Source: Actinomycetota bacterium (GTDB lineage Bacteria > Actinomycetota > Thermoleophilia > RBG-16-64-13). From it: a stretch of 41,290 nt of DNA. The stretch is taken from positions 1 to 41,290 of the forward strand of contig JAMDEO010000127.1 of assembly GCA_023483915.1 (NCBI GenBank). Direction: 5' to 3'. How positions within the stretch are numbered: position 1 is the first letter of the stretch; every line of letters starts with the position of its first letter. Position numbers and translations under genes: made by a program. The notes under the pieces were generated by a model. It did not search any database and was not told the DNA's origin. It worked only from the letters and a program-made list of their open reading frames with translations. This document shows, one piece after another, positions 32,797-41,290 of the stretch.

Positions 32797-33999
32797 ATGA
32801 GCAAAGAGAAGTGCGTTCTGGCCTACTCGGGCGGGCTGGACACGTCGGCCCTCATTCCTTACATGATGGAGAAGTATGGTTACGAGATCGTGACAGTTCT
32901 CGTAGATGTAGGGCACATGAAAGACGTCGAGGGACTGCGGCAGCGGGCGCTCACGGCAGGCGCCGTCGAGTCCGTCGTGGTGGATGCCAAAGAGGAGTTC
33001 GTGACCGGCTATGCGTTCGAGGCTCTCAAGGCAAACGCGCTTTATGAGAACAAATACCCGCTACATTCGGCCCTCTCTCGGCCCTTGATCGCCAAGAAGA
33101 TGGTGGAAACCGCCCATAAGTACGGGGCGAAGACCGTTGCCCACGGCTGCACGGCCAAGGGTAACGACCAGGTGCGTATCGATGTGTCGGTTCGCTGCCT
33201 CGACCCCTCCGTCAAGGTCCTTGGGCCTGCTCGCGAATGGGGTATGACGAGGCCTGAGTTGCTGGACTATCTCGCCGCCCGGGGGATCAATCTCCCTCTA
33301 ACGAAGAAGAATCCGTATTCGATCGACGAGAACTTGTGGGGCCGCGCGATAGAGTGCGGCGAGCTTGAAGATCCATGGACCGCTGCCCCAAGCGACGCTT
33401 TTGCGTTCACCACCAATCCGGAAGATGCTCCGGACGAAGCGGTCGAGTTGGTGGTGGGCTTTTCGCAAGGCATCCCAGTCTCGCTGGACGGCCAACCAAT
33501 GGGGCCGGTGGAGTTGGTGGAAAAGATCGATAGCACGGCGGGTGCGACAGGGTTCGGCCGGATCGACATGGTCGAAAACCGCCGGGTCGGCATCAAGAGC
33601 CGGGAAGTATACGAGGCCGCCGGCCCGCTCTCGTTGATTATGGCCCACAGTGCGCTCGAGGATCTGACACTCACCCGCGAGCTGCAGCACTACAAGTACT
33701 CGGTGGGACAGCGCATGACCGAGCTCATCTACGACGGACTGTGGTTCAGCCCGCTTGCCGACTGCCTGAGGGTTTTCATTGACGAGAGCCAGAAGCACGT
33801 GAGCGGGGATGTCCGGCTGCGCTACTACAAAGGTACGTGCAATGTCGTCGGCAGGCGTTCACCCAATTCTCTTTATGTCGACGCGCTCGCCACCTACGGG
33901 TCGGGTGACACCTTCAGTCATCAATCCGCCGTGGGGTTCATCGAGTTGTGGGGCCTGCCGGTTGAGGTCTACGCACGGCGTCATCAGGGACTCATGTAG
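32797..33999 (+). CDS. argG: argininosuccinate synthase
   Basis: ArgG joins citrulline and aspartate using ATP. The 400-residue protein starts with the PP-loop VLAYSGGLDTSALIP and has HGCTAKGNDQVRID, KKNPYSIDENLWGR and the C-terminal GSGDTFSHQSAVGFIELWGLP. GGGAGG lies ten bases before the ATG, five bases after argR. All expected segments are present. Confidence 0.97.
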   Translation: MSKEKCVLAYSGGLDTSALIPYMMEKYGYEIVTVLVDVGHMKDVEGLRQRALTAGAVESVVVDAKEEFVTGYAFEALKANALYENKYPLHSALSRPLIAKKMVETAHKYGAKTVAHGCTAKGNDQVRIDVSVRCLDPSVKVLGPAREWGMTRPELLDYLAARGINLPLTKKNPYSIDENLWGRAIECGELEDPWTAAPSDAFAFTTNPEDAPDEAVELVVGFSQGIPVSLDGQPMGPVELVEKIDSTAGATGFGRIDMVENRRVGIKSREVYEAAGPLSLIMAHSALEDLTLTRELQHYKYSVGQRMTELIYDGLWFSPLADCLRVFIDESQKHVSGDVRLRYYKGTCNVVGRRSPNSLYVDALATYGSGDTFSHQSAVGFIELWGLPVEVYARRHQGLM

Positions 34000-34001
34000 C
34001 C

Positions 34002-35417
34002 ATGGGTGCCGGATCCGGTGAGGGATCGAGCAAGCCTTGGGGCGGACGTTTCGAGGAGGAGCAGTCTCCTCTGTTCGAGCGGCTGAACGCATCGATACCC
34101 TTCGATCACGTGCTGGCTCCATACGACCTGAAGGGATCCCAGGCCCATGTCCGCATGCTCGCGGGCATCGGCGTGTTAACGGAGAATGAGCGGGACACTA
34201 TCCTCGAGGCACTCGTTCAAGTTGCTCGTGAGGTCGAGGAAGGCTCCTTCACGTGGAGCTTGAAGGACGAAGACATCCACATGGCGATCGAGCGGCGCCT
34301 GACGGAGATCGCGGGCGCCGTGGGGGGCATGGTTCACACGGGCCGGAGCCGCAACGACCAGGTTGCCCTGGATCTGCAACTTTACCTTCGCGATGCGGTT
34401 TCTGGGCATCAGCGCCGCCTGCGCAACCTCATGGGGGTGCTACTCGGGCAGGCAGAGGAGGGACGTGATGTCATCTTCCCGGGGTATACCCACCTGCAGC
34501 GGGCCCAGCCCATTCTGTTGGCCCATCATCTGCTGGCATACGTCTTCATGCTCGAGCGAGACTGGGACCGATTCGCCAGCTGGGTGAAGTCCTCATGGAT
34601 GCCACTGGGGGCGGGGGCGCTGGCCGGCGTGAACTACCCGTCGGACCGCAAAAAGGTGGCGTCGGAGCTTGGGTTTGAGCGCGTTGCTCTCAACGCGATG
34701 GACGCCGTTGCCAGTAGGGACGCGGCCTTCGAATACCTTGCAGACGCTGCCAATTGCGGACTGACGCTGTCTCGCCTGGCCGAGGAACTGGTCCTTTGGA
34801 CAAGCCAGGAGTTCAACTTTGCCGCACTTCCCGAATCATGGAGTTCTGGTTCTAGCATCATGCCCCAGAAAAGGAACCCGTCGGGAGCGGAGTTGGTAAG
34901 AGCCAAGACGGCGGGCTTCCTTGCCAGACTTCAGGGATTGGGCGTTGTCCTGAAGGGACTTCCGCTTGCCTATGACAACGATCTCCAGGAGGACAAACTC
35001 TACGTGTTCGGCACGCGCGAAGAGCTAGATCTCTGTCTTGACGCCATGGCGGCCATGGTTGGCGGCCTTTCGTTTCACCCGGAAGTTGCCCGGGCGGCGG
35101 CGGAGGGGAGTTACTCGCAGGCAACCGACGTGGCCGACTACCTCGTGGAGAAGGGCCTGCCCTTCCGCGAAGCCCACCGTATCAGCGGTCGTCTCGTGGC
35201 CAAGTTGGCCGCTGAGGGCCGTCCCTTTGCCGACGCCGGTATGGAGGAGCTGACGGTGCTGTCTCCGCTTTTTGACGAAGGCTATTACGAGGTCGTGAAG
35301 CTAGAGCGCGTCATCGCGGCCAAGAGATCCCCGGGGGGGACGTCGCCGAGCTCGGTCGCCGAGCAGCTGCGAATTGCGCGCGACGTGCTGAATCGGCTCG
35401 ATTCCGCGGCCGGCTGA
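34002..35417 (+). CDS. argH: argininosuccinate lyase
   Basis: ArgH splits argininosuccinate into arginine and fumarate. The 471-residue protein has KPWGGRFEEEQSPLFERLNAS at its start, TGRSRNDQVALDLQLYLRD, GYTHLQRAQPILLAHHLLAY and the fumarase/lyase signature SSIMPQKRNPSGAEL. The ATG follows the argG stop by two bases, the last gene of the operon before a hairpin. Confidence 0.97.
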   Translation: MGAGSGEGSSKPWGGRFEEEQSPLFERLNASIPFDHVLAPYDLKGSQAHVRMLAGIGVLTENERDTILEALVQVAREVEEGSFTWSLKDEDIHMAIERRLTEIAGAVGGMVHTGRSRNDQVALDLQLYLRDAVSGHQRRLRNLMGVLLGQAEEGRDVIFPGYTHLQRAQPILLAHHLLAYVFMLERDWDRFASWVKSSWMPLGAGALAGVNYPSDRKKVASELGFERVALNAMDAVASRDAAFEYLADAANCGLTLSRLAEELVLWTSQEFNFAALPESWSSGSSIMPQKRNPSGAELVRAKTAGFLARLQGLGVVLKGLPLAYDNDLQEDKLYVFGTREELDLCLDAMAAMVGGLSFHPEVARAAAEGSYSQATDVADYLVEKGLPFREAHRISGRLVAKLAAEGRPFADAGMEELTVLSPLFDEGYYEVVKLERVIAAKRSPGGTSPSSVAEQLRIARDVLNRLDSAAG

Positions 35418-35418
35418 C

Positions 35419-35446
35419 GGGGCGCCGCCGTAAACGGCGGCGCCCC
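35419..35446 (+). terminator. hairpin at the end of the arginine operon
   Basis: GGGGCGCCGCCG and its perfect complement form a 12-bp stem with a TAAA loop immediately after the argH stop. No T-run follows, so it may stabilise the mRNA end or act with Rho as well as terminate. Confidence 0.65.
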
Positions 35447-35461
35447 TGGTAACATGACTGC

Positions 35462-36142
35462 ATGCGTCTCAATGTACGGGAACCCTCATCCACACTTGCC
35501 ACGAGGCCGGTGCCGGAGCTTCCCGCGCAGCCCCTCGCGGGGCCCCTGGAGCTCCCCCTCGCGGAGCTTCCAGTCGAGTTTTTTGTCCGGCCGTCCGACG
35601 CAGTTGCGCGCGACCTGATCGGCAAGATACTGTGGCGAACCGGCATAGGAGGGGGCCGCCTGACCGAAGTCGAAGCCTATCTTCCCAAAGGGGATCCGGC
35701 GTCTCATTCATTCAGGGGTCGCACGAAGCGCAACGCCTCGATGTTCGGGCCGGCGGGCCACATCTATGTATATCTCAGCTACGGCGTGCATGTGCTTCTG
35801 AACATTGTGTGCGACGGCGAGTCCATCGGCTCTGCGGTTTTGATACGATCATTCGAGCCCCTCGGAGAGACCTCCGTCCTTTGTCAGAACCGGAGTCTGC
35901 CCGTCGATCTCTCCCGCGGCCATGGAACTCTCAAGCGGGTGGCGTGCGGCCCGGGGAGGGTAGGTCAAGCACTCGGACTTCACCTCGGTTTGGATGGGCT
36001 ACCACTGGGACCAGCATCGGGGGTCCGCATACTCGATGACGGCTCCAGGCCGGCGCTGGCTTGTGGCACCAGGATCGGGATTTCCAGGGGGGAGAATATG
36101 CCCCTCAGGTACTTTGCTGCTGATAGTCCGTACGTAACCTAG
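35462..36142 (+). CDS. 3-methyladenine DNA glycosylase (AAG/MPG type)
   Basis: The enzyme removes alkylated bases such as 3-methyladenine by base excision. Family signatures are FFVRPSDAVARDLIGKILWR, LTEVEAYLPKGDPASHSFRG (with the catalytic Glu), RNASMFGPAGHIYVYLSYGVH and RVACGPGRVGQAL. The 226-residue product has a Pro/Leu-rich N-terminus of about 38 residues before the domain. There is no ribosome-binding site; TAACAT (35450-35455) ends six bases before the ATG, so the mRNA may be leaderless. The order argH, this gene, tyrS, lipoprotein is broadly kept in actinobacteria. Confidence 0.92.
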   Translation: MRLNVREPSSTLATRPVPELPAQPLAGPLELPLAELPVEFFVRPSDAVARDLIGKILWRTGIGGGRLTEVEAYLPKGDPASHSFRGRTKRNASMFGPAGHIYVYLSYGVHVLLNIVCDGESIGSAVLIRSFEPLGETSVLCQNRSLPVDLSRGHGTLKRVACGPGRVGQALGLHLGLDGLPLGPASGVRILDDGSRPALACGTRIGISRGENMPLRYFAADSPYVT

Positions 36143-36167
36143 GTGTGTGCAGGGGAGGTTGGCGGGG

Positions 36168-37124
36168 ATGAGATTGCAGGACATGTACGAGACGGCGTTT
36201 CGCGCGGGGATCAAGGCAGACCCTCGCGGTGAGGATCGAATCAAGTCGCTACTCGACCGGGTTCGCAAGGAATACGACGGCCTCGCCGAGGATAAGCGGT
36301 GGGAGTTCGACGCCGAGCGTCTGACCAACCCGTTTGCCGACACCCGGATTCTGGTCGGTACTCCTGACACGGAAGTGAAGACGGTCCTCGTCGGGATCGA
36401 CATGGAGGTGGGAGAACTTCTCTTGGCCGATGCCCTCCGCCGACAGGGCCGTACTGTCGACCTGCTCCTCGCGCATCACCCCGAGGGCCGGGCGCTTGCA
36501 CGGATAGATGAGGTGATGGGCGTGCAAGCGGACATATGGAGGGATTTCGGGGTCTCCATCGCCTATGGGGACGCCATCCTGAGCGAGCGGATGGCTGAAA
36601 TCATGCGGGCCGTGCATCCGCGTAACAACGAGCGTGCCATCGCAGCGGCTCGGCTTCTCGGATTCCCCTTCATGTGCTGTCACACCCCGGCGGACAACAG
36701 CGTGCAAGCCTTTCTCACCGAAAAATGCGGCGAGCTGGACACCGAGGGCACCGTTGACGAGTTGGTCGACTTTCTCAAAACCATCCCGGAGTACCGAGAG
36801 GGCGTCATCCATGGAATGGGGCCCACTATCTTCGAGGGGAACGGTAGCCGCCGGACAGGCAAGATCATGGTCGACATGACCGGCGGCACCTCGGGTCCGG
36901 TCGATTCCATAGCCAAGCTGGCGGCGGCAGGAGTAGGGACGATCCTCGGCATGCACATGGGTGAGGACCACCGCAAGAAGGCCAAAGAAGAGAAGATCTC
37001 CGTGGTGATAGCCGGTCATGCGTCGTCGGATTCGCTCGGCATGAATCTCATTATCGACGAGTACGAGCGGCAGGGAGTCGAGGTAATCGCCTGCTCCGGA
37101 TTCACGAGGGTCAGCCGGGTTTAA
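36168..37124 (+). CDS. second, divergent Nif3-like metal-binding protein
   Basis: The 318-residue product shares the Nif3 metal-site pattern, LLAHHPEG near residue 100 and CCHTPADNSVQ further on, with a late HMGEDHRKK...GHASSDS segment that may complete the site. The rest differs from the Nif3 half of the fusion at 16804, and the PII-type insert is not evident. Substrate and role are unknown. ATG 36168 lies nine bases after GGGGAGG and is preferred to the track's GTG 36147. Its TAA overlaps the stop of the convergent PBP gene. A Nif3 superfamily call seems safe, a closer one does not. Confidence 0.78.
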   Translation: MRLQDMYETAFRAGIKADPRGEDRIKSLLDRVRKEYDGLAEDKRWEFDAERLTNPFADTRILVGTPDTEVKTVLVGIDMEVGELLLADALRRQGRTVDLLLAHHPEGRALARIDEVMGVQADIWRDFGVSIAYGDAILSERMAEIMRAVHPRNNERAIAAARLLGFPFMCCHTPADNSVQAFLTEKCGELDTEGTVDELVDFLKTIPEYREGVIHGMGPTIFEGNGSRRTGKIMVDMTGGTSGPVDSIAKLAAAGVGTILGMHMGEDHRKKAKEEKISVVIAGHASSDSLGMNLIIDEYERQGVEVIACSGFTRVSRV

Positions 37125-39619
37125 TCGACCAGGCCTCCGTTCAGGGCCTCCGTGCTGCTGGTTGTCGAATCAGGTCCCGAACTGATCAGCAGGTTGACCG
37201 CGGTGCCGGGATCCACCAAGGTGCCGGGCTGGATGTCCTGGGAGAGCACAGTGCCGGCCGTAGACGCATCTGGGGTGGACGTCTCGTTGGCCGTCAAGCC
37301 GATCGCCGACAATTGTGCCCTAGCGTCGGCGATGTCCAACCCGGTTAGCGTCGGCACCATTACCTGTTGAATTGTCCTTGCCGAAACCACCAAGGCAACC
37401 GTGCGACCCTGCAACAGCGCGGTGCCGGCAGGGGGGTCCTGATGGGTGACGACGCCGGCCGGTTCGGACGATTCGGGATCTTCTGTATAGGTGACCTTGA
37501 ACCCCGCCTCTCCCAGCAACGCCCGAGCGTCCGCGATGGTGTCCCCGACCACCGCAGGAACCGAGATCTCCTTGGCTTTGTGGATCTGACACTCCTCCGT
37601 GGGCACGTTTTCGGCCCGGAAGAGCATTCTCACCCTCGTGGGACACAGGGGCGTGGGGAGCTGATGAGACTCGCTGCAGACCTCGACTTCGACCCACTGG
37701 TCTGGGGAAGGCTTGGCAAAGTCTGATGCAGGAATACTCTTGACGGCCTGCTTCATGAAGGCTGCCCATATCTTGGCCGGGAACGATCCTCCTGTAACCC
37801 TGATGCCGTGCACGTTCGTCATGGCCTTTTGTTCGTCGGAATAACCAACCCACACCGCAGTGACTATGTCGGGTGTGTAGCCGACAAACCAGGCATCGCG
37901 ATAGTTCGAGGTAGTCCCGGTTTTGCCGGCGGCCGGCCTCCCAATCTGAGCTGCAGTTCCCGTGCCATCGGTGATGACACCTTCGAGGATGGACGTCACG
38001 ACCGCGGCTATCCCCGAGTCGAGAGTAGGCGTCCGTTTGATGCTGTTCTTATCGAGGACCTTCCCGGTCGAGTCCGTCACGCGGTCTATTACGACTGGGA
38101 AAGACGTGCTCGTAGGATTGAAGGGGACTGTGGCCGTCAGGCGTTCCCCCCCGGTCGCGAGAGTGGCATAGGCCATTGCCATCTCTAGAGGGCTGACCCC
38201 AGTGGTCAACCCACCCAGAGCTATCGCCGGATTTGGGTTCTGGCCGAAGCTCGTTTGAATTCCCATGTCGTTTGCGGTTTTGGCGACCGCTTCTGGTCCG
38301 ACATCCATGACCAAGCGTGCGTAAACCCCATTGGAAGATCGGGCGGTCGCCTCGCGAAGAGTGATGGGCCCTTCGTCGGTGGAGTCCACGCTCCATGTCC
38401 CATCAGGTAATTCTATTTGAGCGGGCCCGGAGTCGTACAGGGCATCGGGACTGGTTCCCTGCGCAAGTGCTGTCGCGAGCACGAATGGCTTGAATGCTGA
38501 ACCTGGCTGGCGTTTTCCCTGGGTCGCCAGGTTGAATTGGGATTGCGAAAAGTTCTGCCCCCCCACCATCGCTAGGAGCTTCCCTGTGTGCACGTCCACG
38601 CATACGAGAGCTGCAGCCGGGTCATTCTTGGAGGAAAGGACGCTGGCTATCGCCTCCTCGGCCTGCTTTTGGAGGGAGAGATCCACGCTGACATACACAC
38701 GAAGCCCCCCGCCCAGCACAGTCGATGAGCCATATCGGCTGACCAACTCCTCTCGCACCATCTCGACCCAGTAAGGCACTTGGGTGGTTTGGGAACCGGC
38801 TTGCTTCGCGAGCTTGAGCGGCTTGGCAAGGGCCTCTTGCAGTTCATTGCTCGTGATGTAATGTTGCTGGTACATCTTGTTCAGGACTAGATCGCGGCGG
38901 GCAAGCGCAGCTTCGGGGTCGCGCCTGGGCGAATAGGCCGATGGGGCCTTCGGGATGGCGGCGAGCAGCGCCGCCTGATCGATGGTCAGATCTGCCGCAC
39001 GGACGCCGAAGTATTCCTGAGCGGCCGCCTCGATGCCGTATGCGCCTTCGCCGAAGTAGATTATATTGAGGTATTCGGTGAGGATCTTCTCCTTTGACCA
39101 CTGCTTCTCCAGTTGGTAGGCGAGCGTCGCCTCCTTGAGCTTGCGGTCGATTGTCCGATCATCATTGATATAGGCATTCTTGATGTATTGCTGGGTGATG
39201 GTCGAGCCGCCCTGCACGATCTCCCGTTGCCGGAGGTTTGCCCAGAGAGCGCGAAGGATGCCCAAGAAGTCGACGCCGCTGTGAACATAGAAGCGCTCAT
39301 CCTCCACCGCGACGATCGCGTCGCGCATTACCTGCGGAATCTGGTCGGAAGTGAGGACCTCGCGATTTTCCACCCCGTGCAGCTCGGCAAGCAGCGTAGG
39401 CTTCTCTGCGTCATCGAATACCTTTGTGGTCTGATCCGGGTGGGCGGAAGCGGAAGCTAGGTCAAGGGGGGGCAAGCTCCGAGCCACACCGACGTAGAAA
39501 CCCGCAAACATGGCAAGCACTGCGACGATAAGCAGCAGGAAGCCAAAGAGCGTTCCCCTCAGAATCCGGCGGCCTCGGCCTGTCCGCCTTCTCCGTGCTG
39601 GCTTGGTGTCGCCGACCAT
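37121..39619 (-). CDS. class A penicillin-binding protein with two PASTA domains
   Basis: This bifunctional enzyme polymerises and cross-links peptidoglycan outside the membrane. The 832 residues comprise a basic cytoplasmic start, one membrane helix (about 19-46), a GT51 glycosyltransferase (about 75-240; catalytic Glu in VEDERFY at about 107, GGSTITQQYIKN), a transpeptidase (about 335-650) with SAFK (Ser374), SSN (428-430) and KTGTT (566-570), and two PASTA repeats (about 685-815; VPAVVGDTIADARALLGEAG and VPTLTGLDIADARAQLSAIG) that may bind wall fragments. The closest equivalents are actinobacterial PonA-type PBPs. Its ATG faces tyrS across a 63-base divergent gap. Confidence 0.96.
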   Translation of the reverse strand: MVGDTKPARRRRTGRGRRILRGTLFGFLLLIVAVLAMFAGFYVGVARSLPPLDLASASAHPDQTTKVFDDAEKPTLLAELHGVENREVLTSDQIPQVMRDAIVAVEDERFYVHSGVDFLGILRALWANLRQREIVQGGSTITQQYIKNAYINDDRTIDRKLKEATLAYQLEKQWSKEKILTEYLNIIYFGEGAYGIEAAAQEYFGVRAADLTIDQAALLAAIPKAPSAYSPRRDPEAALARRDLVLNKMYQQHYITSNELQEALAKPLKLAKQAGSQTTQVPYWVEMVREELVSRYGSSTVLGGGLRVYVSVDLSLQKQAEEAIASVLSSKNDPAAALVCVDVHTGKLLAMVGGQNFSQSQFNLATQGKRQPGSAFKPFVLATALAQGTSPDALYDSGPAQIELPDGTWSVDSTDEGPITLREATARSSNGVYARLVMDVGPEAVAKTANDMGIQTSFGQNPNPAIALGGLTTGVSPLEMAMAYATLATGGERLTATVPFNPTSTSFPVVIDRVTDSTGKVLDKNSIKRTPTLDSGIAAVVTSILEGVITDGTGTAAQIGRPAAGKTGTTSNYRDAWFVGYTPDIVTAVWVGYSDEQKAMTNVHGIRVTGGSFPAKIWAAFMKQAVKSIPASDFAKPSPDQWVEVEVCSESHQLPTPLCPTRVRMLFRAENVPTEECQIHKAKEISVPAVVGDTIADARALLGEAGFKVTYTEDPESSEPAGVVTHQDPPAGTALLQGRTVALVVSARTIQQVMVPTLTGLDIADARAQLSAIGLTANETSTPDASTAGTVLSQDIQPGTLVDPGTAVNLLISSGPDSTTSSTEALNGGLVD

Positions 39620-39682
39620 CGTACCGAGATGTTACACCAGGCCGCACTGCAGCATGATATTCTCCCCGCCTGGAGGTGTGAT

Positions 39683-40915
39683 TTGGACGTACCCGGCGAG
39701 GTCCGTGAACAGTACGAGGAGCTCCTTTTGGGAAGCGTGGACACGCTTCCGGCTGGAGAGCTTCTTCAGCAGCTGGCATATTCGCGCACCGCTGATCGTC
39801 CTCTCAGAGTGAAGCTGGGGGTAGATCCCACCGCTCCTGATATCCATTTCGGTCACACGGTCGTCCTCAGGAAACTGGCTCAATTTCAAAACTTCGGGCA
39901 CACGGCGGTACTCATTATCGGCGACTACACCGCCAAGGTTGGCGACCCGTCGGGTAGATCGAAACTGAGACCGCGTCTATCCGACGAGGAGATCAACGCG
40001 AATGCGGCCACGTATGTGGATCAGGCCACCAAAGTACTTGATATGGAGAAAGTGGAGTTGCTTCGGAACAGCGACTGGCTGGGGCCGCTGCGCATGAATG
40101 AAGTGCTCCGGCTCACTGCGACGACTACCGTGGCGCGCATGCTGGAAAGAGACGACTTCTCCCGCAGGTATGTCGCCAATGAGCCCATCTCGATGCTGGA
40201 ATTCATGTATCCGCTCCTCCAGGGTTATGACAGCGTGGCCGTGCGGGCCGACATTGAACTGGGGGGGACCGACCAGAAGTTCAACCTGCTCATGGGCCGG
40301 ACGATCATGGAGGCCTATGGTCTTTCCCCGCAGACCATCCTCACCGTCCCGCTTTTGCTCGGGACAGACGGCGAGCAGAAGATGTCGAAATCCTACGGCA
40401 ACTACGTAGGGGTCAACGATTCGCCGGACGAGATGTTCGGCAAGGTCATGTCGATTCCGGACACTCTTATGGTGACTTATACGGAGCTGCTAAGCGGAGC
40501 GACGAAGCGAGAAGTGGAAAACCTGGAACGTTCTCTTCGCGACGGCAGCCTGCACCCTGCGCAGGCAAAGCGAAACCTCGCGGAGCGCCTCGTCACGCTT
40601 TATCACGGAGCGGCCGCGGCTGCCGCGGCCAGATCCGGGTTCGACAGGGTTTTCAAAGAGAAGGAGTGTCCGGAGGTAATCCAGGAGGTCGGCATTTCAG
40701 CCGACATGTTGCGTGACGGGCGCGTCTGGCTGCCGCGCCTCCTCACAGGGCTGGGGCTTGCAGGCTCCAACGGGGAAGCGCGCCGCCTTATAGAGCAGGG
40801 GGGCGTCAAGATCGATGACGTTGTCCAAGGCGATGCGTCTGCTGAGCTCGAGGCCGGTTCTCTTCACGGAGCGGTCTTGCAGGTAGGGAAGCGAAAGTTC
40901 CTGCGGATCAGCTGA
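39683..40915 (+). CDS. tyrS: tyrosyl-tRNA synthetase
   Basis: TyrRS charges tRNA-Tyr. It is a class I synthetase with HIGH-like DIHFGHTVVLRKL, the KMSKS loop EQKMSKSYGNYVGV and a C-terminal S4 RNA-binding domain (SNGEARRLIEQGGVKIDD). The KMSKS form and layout fit the TyrZ-type branch. TTG 39683 is in frame and follows GGAGGTG closely, giving a 410-residue protein; the track's start at 39629 has no ribosome-binding site and adds an odd extension. No T-box leader was found in the short upstream gap. Confidence 0.95.
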   Translation: MDVPGEVREQYEELLLGSVDTLPAGELLQQLAYSRTADRPLRVKLGVDPTAPDIHFGHTVVLRKLAQFQNFGHTAVLIIGDYTAKVGDPSGRSKLRPRLSDEEINANAATYVDQATKVLDMEKVELLRNSDWLGPLRMNEVLRLTATTTVARMLERDDFSRRYVANEPISMLEFMYPLLQGYDSVAVRADIELGGTDQKFNLLMGRTIMEAYGLSPQTILTVPLLLGTDGEQKMSKSYGNYVGVNDSPDEMFGKVMSIPDTLMVTYTELLSGATKREVENLERSLRDGSLHPAQAKRNLAERLVTLYHGAAAAAAARSGFDRVFKEKECPEVIQEVGISADMLRDGRVWLPRLLTGLGLAGSNGEARRLIEQGGVKIDDVVQGDASAELEAGSLHGAVLQVGKRKFLRIS

Positions 40916-41045
40916 CAGCTGGTTCTCTGAATCCGCCTGTTCCTCCGACCCGTTTTCCCCAATCTAGGTCCAAAGTTGCACCCAAGTCGCGCAATGCACA
41001 GGCTACCTTGGGAACTGAGGGCTGTTCGGGCAGAAGTGGAGGGAG
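40916..41045 (+). other. tyrS-lipoprotein gap
   Basis: In this 130-base gap I found no hairpin terminator and no tRNA. A TTGCAC (40976-40981) has no -10 at a suitable distance. Confidence 0.4.
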
Positions 41046-41290
41046 ATGACCGGGTCGCCGAGAGTATCCAACTGTCGCTCAAGTCGAGTCTGGGTAGTGG
41101 CTGTTCTCATTGCGCTCTCGGGTGTGACTATCATGACACAGGGCTGCGGGGTGACCGGCTCTCCAGGAGGCATCACAACCGGACCAACAGAGGCCGCCAA
41201 CCATGCCGACCTCAGCACGACGACGGCTTCCTCCCAGGCGAAGCCCCCTACCGCGGAGTGGCAACCTTCCGAGTTGCGTCCGACAACGCT
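41046..41290 (+). CDS. putative lipoprotein, cut by the right edge
   Basis: This frame is absent from the ORF track because it has no stop inside the window. From ATG 41046 it encodes a basic start, a hydrophobic stretch (VWVVAVLIALSGVTI) and a Cys after MTQG, resembling a type II signal peptide although the lipobox is not ideal. A Thr/Ser/Pro-rich region follows, a common flexible spacer in exported lipoproteins. GGAGGG lies close before the ATG. A lipoprotein gene (lprJ) follows tyrS in Mycobacterium, as I recall, so position supports the call, but homology to it is not shown. Confidence 0.6.
   Translation, partial: MTGSPRVSNCRSSRVWVVAVLIALSGVTIMTQGCGVTGSPGGITTGPTEAANHADLSTTTASSQAKPPTAEWQPSELRPTT

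Overview
The window looks like a chromosome segment of a high-GC Gram-positive bacterium, most likely a deep-branching and probably anaerobic member of the Actinomycetota. The gene order infC-rpmI-rplT-rRNA methylase-pheS-pheT-argCJB-argF-argR-argG-argH, followed by a 3-methyladenine glycosylase, tyrS and a lipoprotein, is the order I know from actinobacteria. The LexA box is of the CGAAC-N4-GTTC type, starts are often GTG or TTG, and some genes look leaderless. The lineage is an inference. An anaerobic life is suggested only by the free-standing NuoEFG-like flavin/iron-sulfur module at the left edge.

Layout. (1) 1-4950: the end of a NuoE-like gene cut by the left edge, a NuoF-like FMN subunit with a C-terminal ferredoxin domain, and a NuoG/formate-dehydrogenase-like subunit whose catalytic Cys/Sec position appears to be lost. 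(2) 4964-8048, minus strand: a COG1067-type Lon protease broken by a one-base deletion inside its Walker A motif, a 52-residue membrane protein with its own promoter, and tRNA-Leu. (3) 8151-10815: lexA with promoter and SOS box, a small zinc-ribbon protein, tRNA-Asn, and a phosphomannomutase/phosphoglucomutase. (4) 10815-14701: nadE, metX, metW and a CAT-anticodon tRNA. (5) 14702-16803: a less conserved patch with a DUF5714-like protein and two small minus-strand genes (coiled coil, winged helix). (6) 16804-20170: an uncommon Nif3-RNase HI fusion, tRNA-Gly and tRNA-Cys, a secreted SLH/L,D-transpeptidase and tRNA-Val. (7) 20213-27998: thrS, a structured infC leader, infC with a probable AUA start, rpmI, rplT, a SpoU methylase, pheS and pheT. 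(8) 28079-35446: the arginine operon argC-J-B-F-R-G-H behind a promoter covered by two ARG-box-like sites; argD is missing. (9) 35462-41290: a leaderless-looking DNA glycosylase, a second Nif3-like protein, a class A penicillin-binding protein with two PASTA domains (minus), tyrS, and the start of a lipoprotein gene.

How the genes work together. Much of the window is translation machinery: three aminoacyl-tRNA synthetases, IF3, L35, L20, an rRNA methylase and six tRNAs. The arginine operon carries its own repressor gene. MetX with MetW starts methionine synthesis. The PBP and the L,D-transpeptidase act in the cell wall. LexA and the glycosylase belong to DNA repair. No CRISPR array, insertion sequence or prophage was seen.

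The points most worth a second look are the Nif3-RNase HI fusion, the P-loop frameshift in the Lon gene, the altered redox sites in the NuoFG-like subunits, the non-canonical infC start with its leader RNA, the tandem ARG boxes, and the cell-wall gene lying between tRNAs that are usually adjacent in actinobacteria.
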